33,325 nt of DNA from Deltaproteobacteria bacterium (GTDB taxonomy: Bacteria > Desulfobacterota > Binatia > JACPRU01): NCBI GenBank assembly GCA_016189835.1, contig JACPRU010000067.1, positions 1-33,325 of the forward strand, written 5' to 3'. The first letter of the stretch is position 1. The number at the start of each line of letters is the position of its first letter. Positions 29,417 through 33,325 of this stretch are shown one piece after another. Both the position numbers and the translations under genes were made by a program. The notes beneath the pieces were generated by a model. That model had not been told where the DNA came from. It did not search any database and saw only the letters and a program-made list of their open reading frames with translations.

Positions 29417-31087
29417 CTATCGCTCCCCAGCTACCGAGCCGACCAGCCCGGCCGCCGCCAGCGAGCGGTACGTCGTGTACCCGCCCGACAGATTCACCGC
29501 CTCGAGACCGTGCTGGCGGAGGAACCGAACCGCGTAGTAAGCGCGCTGTCCGACGCCGCAGCAGAGAGCGAGCGGACGGTCCCGCGGCAACTCCGCCCAT
29601 CGCTCGCGCATCACCGAGAGGGGAAGGTTGAGCGCCCCCGGCACGTGACCGGCGGCGAACTCGTCGGCCTCGCGCACGTCGATCACCTGCCACCCGGCGA
29701 GGCGCGTCCAATCCGCGAGGGGCATGTCGCCGCTCAGGTGATTGGTGGCGATCATGCCCGCGAGGTTCACGGGGTCCTTGGCGGCTCCGAACTGAGGCGC
29801 GTAGCACAGCTCCGTCTCGGCGAGGTCGCGCACGGTGCCCCCCATTTGTATGGCCGTCGCGATCACGTCGATTCGCTTCTCGACGCCCTCGAGCCCGGTC
29901 GCCTGCGCGCCGAGCACCCTGCCCGTCGCGACGTCGAAGAGGAGCTTCAGTTGGATCGGCTTCGCTCCGGGATAGTAGCCGGCGTGGTGGCCGGGGTGGA
30001 GATAGACCTTGGCGAAGCCGCCCACGCCCGCGCGCTGCAGCCCCTTCTCGCTCGCGCCGGTCGAGGCCACGGTGAGCCCGAACACGCCGACGACGGCGGT
30101 CGCCTGCACGCCGCGGAAGCAGACGTCGCGTCCCGCGATGACGTCGGCGGCGACGCGCCCTTGACGGTTTGCCGGCCCGGCGAGCGGTAGCACCGTCTCC
30201 TGCCCCGTGACGACGTCCGTGACCTCGACCGCGTCGCCGACGGCGAAAATGCGCCGATCGGCGGTCCGCATTTGTCGATCCACCGCGATGCCGCCGCGCG
30301 GCCCGAGCGGCAACCCCGCGGCGACGGCGAGCCCGGTCTCGGGCCGCACGCCGATGGCGAGGATGACCAGGCCCGTCGAGTGGCGCGCGCCCGACTCGGT
30401 GCGCGCGACGATCTCGTGGCCGCTCCGCTCGAAGCCCTTGAGCCCGTCGCCGAGCACCAGCGTCACGCCGCTCGCACGCAGATGGTCGGCTACCGCCACC
30501 GCCATCTCCGCGTCGAGCGACGGCATCACCTGGGGCAGCTTCTCGAGCACCGTCACGGCGAGGCCGCGCCGCGCGAGGTTCTCCGCCATCTCGAGCCCGA
30601 TGAACCCGCCGCCGACGACGAGCGCCCGCTCGGGCTTCCGCTCGTCGAGCCACCCGCGGATGCGCCGGCTGTCGGGAATCGTACGCACCGCGAAGATGCC
30701 GGGGAGATCGACGCCCGGCACCGACGGCCGGATCGGCGCAGCGCCCGGGGCGAGGACGAGCGTGTCGTAGCGCTCGTCGCGCTCGGCGCCCGCCTGGAGA
30801 TCACGCAGGCGGATCGTCTGCTTCGCGCGGTCGATGGCCAGCACTTCGTGGTGCGTGTGGACCACGATGTTGAAGCGATTGCGAAACAGGGCGCTCGACG
30901 CCACCAGCAGCCTGCCTTCCTCCGCGATCACGTCGCCGACGAAGTACGGCAGGCCGCAGTTGGCGAACGACACGTACGGACCGCGATCGAGGAGGACGAT
31001 CTCCGCCGACTCCTTCAACCGGCGCAGGCGGGCCGCGCACGAGGCGCCGCCCGCCACGCCTCCGACGATCAGCACGCGCTCGGGCAT
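29417..31087 (-). CDS. CoA-disulfide reductase with C-terminal rhodanese domain
   Basis: NAD(P)H- and FAD-dependent reductase of the CoADR-Rhd type, reducing CoA disulfide, persulfide or polysulfide. The 556 residues comprise an N-terminal reductase (VLIVGGVAGGASCAARLRR; the redox cysteine C44 in SFANCGLPYFVGD; second nucleotide site ALVVGGGFIGLEMAENLA). A C-terminal rhodanese domain (about 455-545) has WQVIDVREADEFAAGHVPGA and the catalytic cysteine C510 in CCGVGQRAYYA. AAGGGGG lies close before the ATG at 31087. The paired FAD oxidoreductase suggests a shared role; the natural substrate cannot be told. Confidence 0.9.
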   Translation of the reverse strand: MPERVLIVGGVAGGASCAARLRRLKESAEIVLLDRGPYVSFANCGLPYFVGDVIAEEGRLLVASSALFRNRFNIVVHTHHEVLAIDRAKQTIRLRDLQAGAERDERYDTLVLAPGAAPIRPSVPGVDLPGIFAVRTIPDSRRIRGWLDERKPERALVVGGGFIGLEMAENLARRGLAVTVLEKLPQVMPSLDAEMAVAVADHLRASGVTLVLGDGLKGFERSGHEIVARTESGARHSTGLVILAIGVRPETGLAVAAGLPLGPRGGIAVDRQMRTADRRIFAVGDAVEVTDVVTGQETVLPLAGPANRQGRVAADVIAGRDVCFRGVQATAVVGVFGLTVASTGASEKGLQRAGVGGFAKVYLHPGHHAGYYPGAKPIQLKLLFDVATGRVLGAQATGLEGVEKRIDVIATAIQMGGTVRDLAETELCYAPQFGAAKDPVNLAGMIATNHLSGDMPLADWTRLAGWQVIDVREADEFAAGHVPGALNLPLSVMRERWAELPRDRPLALCCGVGQRAYYAVRFLRQHGLEAVNLSGGYTTYRSLAAAGLVGSVAGER

Positions 31088-31163
31088 GGGGCCCCCTTCT
31101 GATCCCGATGAGTCTGCGCGTCAAAGGGCGCGGCGAACCTCACGCGCAGCCCGGCGCTTGCGG

Positions 31164-31553
31164 TCACGCCATGACCGCGCCGTGCTCGAGCAGGATCTCG
31201 CGCAACAGCGAGCGGTGGCAGCGCGACTCGTCCTCGCAGTAGCAGCCGACGGCGAAGCTCGCCTGCGGCGACAGCGCGGCGAGCAGCGCGATCAGCCGCG
31301 CAGCGACGGGACCGCGCATCTCGCGGCGGTAGCGGCGCGAGAACGCCGCCCAGCGCTGCGGCGTGAGCAGCCGCGACGTGGCAAACGACACCAGGCCCGC
31401 GCTCGGCGCGAGGTCGGGGAGCCAGAGATCGTAGTAGCCGAGGCGCACGTAGTCCTGCTTGCGGATGCCGCGCGGCGGGCGCCGCACGGTGCCGAGGCGC
31501 GGGCCTTCCTCGGGAGCGCGCGGGGAGCCGAGACGGACCACGCGGATCGCCAT
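31164..31553 (-). CDS. DUF488 family protein
   Basis: Small conserved protein of unknown function, 129 residues. Family features are YYDLWLPDLAPSAGLV, FSRRYRREM, and a C-terminal CYCEDESRCHRSLLREIL with the cysteine/histidine cluster. The frame is open upstream for 38 more codons, but the ATG at 31553 gives the normal N-terminus (AIRVVRLGSPR). It stands between the amidase and the CoA-disulfide reductase genes, same direction, with 76 and 110 bp gaps. Confidence 0.85.
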   Translation of the reverse strand: MAIRVVRLGSPRAPEEGPRLGTVRRPPRGIRKQDYVRLGYYDLWLPDLAPSAGLVSFATSRLLTPQRWAAFSRRYRREMRGPVAARLIALLAALSPQASFAVGCYCEDESRCHRSLLREILLEHGAVMA

Positions 31554-31663
31554 GGCGAAGGCTATAACGGCCGGCGCGCGGCGCTGACAAGGGCCGCGCG
31601 CGGTCGCGTCACACGGCCGGTGGCCTGGGTGCGGTCGTCGAGGAAGGCGCGCGCCTCTTCGGC

Positions 31664-33100
31664 TCAAGCCGCCACGTGCACCGCCGGCCGCCTGTCCTTC
31701 CAGGGCCTCGCTTCCTCGAGCTGCGCGGCCAGGCGGAACAGCGTCGCCTCGTCACCGAGGCGCGCGACGATCTGCACCCCGACCGGCAGGCCCGACGCGC
31801 TCCAGTGAAGCGGGAGCGACATCGCCGGCTGCCCGGTCGTGTTGAACAGCGGCGTGAACGGACAGTAGGCGAACACCTGCCGGGTCCACTCCATCGCGGT
31901 CATGCCCTTGCGGTTCTGATCGAGCTGGCCGAGCGGCGCGGGCAGGGCGGCGATGGTCGGCGTCACCAGCACGTCGACCTTCTCGAAGAACGCGCCCACC
32001 AACCGCGAGATCACGTTGCCGTGCGCCATCGAACTCAGCAGGTCGACCGCCGTGAAGCGCTTGCCGTCCTCGTAGCAGGCGAGCGTCACCGCCTCGAGGT
32101 TATCCGCCCCCGGGCGGCGGCCGAGCCCCGCCGCCACGGCGTCCACGCTGATGGCCGTGAAGCAGGCCCAGATCACGTGCACGCGCTCGAGAAACTCCTC
32201 CCAGTCGTAGCGCGGCGCGTCCTCGACCACGGTGTGCCCGAGGTCCTGGAGGAGCCGCACCGTCTCGACGACCGCCTTCTCGCACTCGGGATCGCTCTTC
32301 GCGCCCGACGCGGGGCGCGTCGTCCAGGCGATGCGCAGCCGCCCCGGCTTCGCCCCCACCTCCTGCCGGTAGGGCCGCGCCGGCGGCACCGGATGCGACG
32401 GCGCGCCGACGTCCGGTCCGGCCACGGCGTCGAGCAAGGCGGCGGCGTCGCGCACGCTGCGCGTCACCGCGAACTCGCAAGCCAGCCCGCAGAGCGGATC
32501 GGCGTAGTCCGGCCCCGTCGGCACGCGGTCGCGGGAGGGCTTCAAGCCGACCAGGCCGTTGCACGACGCCGGGATGCGGATCGACCCTCCGCCGTCGTTG
32601 GCGTGCGCCAGCGGTACGATGCCGGCCGCGACCGCGGCGCCCGAGCCGCCGCTCGAGCCGCCGGCGCTCCTCGCCGCGTCCCACGGGTTGTGGACCGGGC
32701 CGAAGAGCTGCGTCTCGGTGGTCGGATTGTAGCCGAACTCGGGGGTCTGCGTGGTGCCGACCAGCGCCAGCCCCGCGCGGCGGAACCGCGCCATCAGCTC
32801 GGTGTCCTCCGCGGCCGCGAAGCCTTGCGCGAGCCGGGAGCCCATGTCGCAGCGCACCCCCTTGGCGTGCAGCACGAGCTCCTTGATGAGGAACGGCACG
32901 CCGGCAAAGGGCCCGGCGGACGCCGCCTCGGCGGCCGGCCGGGACGGCAGGGTCTGCAGCACGGCGTTGATCCTGGGGTTGACGTTTTCCACTGCTCGCA
33001 GCGCGGCGGCGGCGAGCTCCTCCGCCTTGACTTGCTTGCGGGCGACCAGCTCCGCGAGGCCGGTGGCATCGTGACTGGAGTACTCTTTGAGCGAGATCAT
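31664..33100 (-). CDS. amidase (amidase-signature family)
   Basis: Ser-Ser-Lys amidohydrolase of 478 residues. The catalytic lysine is K73 ([10 protein letters not shown]), the cis-serine S149 ([12 protein letters not shown]) and the nucleophile S173 ([20 protein letters not shown]); the spacing of 24 between serines equals that in well-studied members. The C-terminal half has [19 protein letters not shown] and [11 protein letters not shown]. GatA is unlikely because no gatB or gatC is nearby; an amide hydrolase of unknown substrate is the best call. The ATG at 33100 begins [19 protein letters not shown], normal for the family. Confidence 0.92.
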   Translation of the reverse strand: MISLKEYSSHDATGLAELVARKQVKAEELAAAALRAVENVNPRINAVLQTLPSRPAAEAASAGPFAGVPFLIKELVLHAKGVRCDMGSRLAQGFAAAEDTELMARFRRAGLALVGTTQTPEFGYNPTTETQLFGPVHNPWDAARSAGGSSGGSGAAVAAGIVPLAHANDGGGSIRIPASCNGLVGLKPSRDRVPTGPDYADPLCGLACEFAVTRSVRDAAALLDAVAGPDVGAPSHPVPPARPYRQEVGAKPGRLRIAWTTRPASGAKSDPECEKAVVETVRLLQDLGHTVVEDAPRYDWEEFLERVHVIWACFTAISVDAVAAGLGRRPGADNLEAVTLACYEDGKRFTAVDLLSSMAHGNVISRLVGAFFEKVDVLVTPTIAALPAPLGQLDQNRKGMTAMEWTRQVFAYCPFTPLFNTTGQPAMSLPLHWSASGLPVGVQIVARLGDEATLFRLAAQLEEARPWKDRRPAVHVAA

Positions 33101-33191
33101 GTCGTCCTCCGTGCGATTCGGTCAAACGCTCCCCCGGCGAGGCACCATAGTCGAGGAGCCCGGGGAAACCAAAGCCGCGGCAGTGCCCCGT

Positions 33192-33325
33192 CTACCAGAG
33201 AAACGGGACCAGCCGGTAGCGGGTTCTTTCCGTGTAAGCGCCGTAGCCCTCGAGCTCGCGCCTGAGGAAGCGCTCCTCCGCCATGATCCGCGCGGCCAGC
33301 GTGGCGATCGGGACGCTCGCCAGGA
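33192..33325 (-). CDS. isoprenylcysteine carboxyl methyltransferase-like protein, C-terminal fragment (runs off the window)
   Basis: The last 43 codons of a leftward gene, cut by the window edge. The visible end reads IATLAARIMAEERFLRRELEGY, then GAYTERTRYRLVPFLW and a TAG stop at 33192-33194 (motif split here). The EERFL...LEGYxAYxxRxRYRLVPxLW pattern is typical of ICMT/PEMT-type small membrane methyltransferases. Only the C-terminus is available, so the substrate and full length are unknown. It is too short to appear as a long frame but is well supported by the motif. Confidence 0.7.
   Translation of the reverse strand, partial: LASVPIATLAARIMAEERFLRRELEGYGAYTERTRYRLVPFLW

Noticed and set aside
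29415-30653. Upstream in-frame extension of the FAD oxidoreductase frame
   Set aside because: It overlaps the whole 3' half of the CoA-disulfide reductase in another frame, is Arg/Gly-rich, and a well-placed start exists at 29414.

Overview
The window is high-GC (roughly two-thirds G+C or more by eye), gene-dense bacterial chromosome with nearly every gene on the minus strand. The only convincing plus-strand gene is the membrane Fe-S oxidoreductase at 12611-14689. Gene content (two biotin-dependent acyl-CoA carboxylases, a split-type methylmalonyl-CoA mutase, ETF, a DUF224/EMO-type ETF:quinone oxidoreductase, a secreted protein with a Thr/Pro/Ser linker) suggests a respiring deltaproteobacterial-type lineage, for example Myxococcota or Candidatus Binatota. 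This placement is inference; there is no rRNA or other phylogenetic marker, and no tRNA, CRISPR array, phage gene or transposase was seen.

Layout. 1-6217: a leftward cluster aguB-aguA-mcm large subunit-speA, giving the arginine decarboxylase/agmatine route to putrescine with a methylmalonyl-CoA mutase subunit inserted. 6218-6509: a repeat-rich intergenic region with a 30-bp inverted repeat. 6510-12598: a leftward run of a DUF192 lipoprotein, a propionyl-CoA-carboxylase-type carboxyltransferase, biotin carboxylase, biotin carrier, and a fused membrane/NADP(H) transhydrogenase subunit. 12611-14689: the Fe-S/heme membrane oxidoreductase, divergent from the DUF192 gene by only 12 bp. 14743-18243: a leftward three-gene operon for exported proteins (Ig/PKD-like protein, zinc phospholipase C/P1-nuclease-fold protein, small exported protein). 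18540-18892: decayed gene remnants. 18949-26280: leftward methylcrotonyl-CoA-carboxylase operon, then an IclR regulator with its own promoter and operator-like palindrome, then etfB-etfA and an enoyl-CoA hydratase. 26506-28008: a small membrane protein, an ECF sigma factor and an unusual DNA-alkyl-transferase/Ada-zinc-domain fusion, the last two overlapping by 4 bp. 28146-33325: FAD oxidoreductase, CoA-disulfide-reductase/rhodanese fusion, DUF488 protein, amidase, and the 3' end of an isoprenylcysteine-methyltransferase-like gene.

How it fits together. Propionyl-CoA carboxylase plus methylmalonyl-CoA mutase would take propionyl-CoA toward succinyl-CoA, although the epimerase and the B12-binding small subunit are not in the window. 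Methylcrotonyl-CoA carboxylase with a hydratase points to leucine or isoprenoid acid breakdown. ETF would collect electrons from acyl-CoA dehydrogenases and the Fe-S membrane protein could pass them to quinone. In both carboxylase loci the usual biotin-carrying alpha subunit is split into separate carboxylase and carrier genes.

Most unusual locus: the ECF sigma factor followed by a 251-residue protein that has, in order, a stub resembling the N-terminus of an anti-sigma factor, an O6-alkylguanine alkyltransferase with its PCHR active site, and a four-cysteine Ada-type zinc domain at the C-terminus instead of the N-terminus. It occupies the position where an anti-sigma factor normally lies, so a DNA-alkylation-responsive sigma system is a testable hypothesis. 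Secondary points of interest are GC-rich long hairpins that share a 16-bp core, a predicted exported PLC-fold enzyme with one metal-ligand histidine apparently replaced, and a transhydrogenase fusion without its NAD(H)-binding partner.
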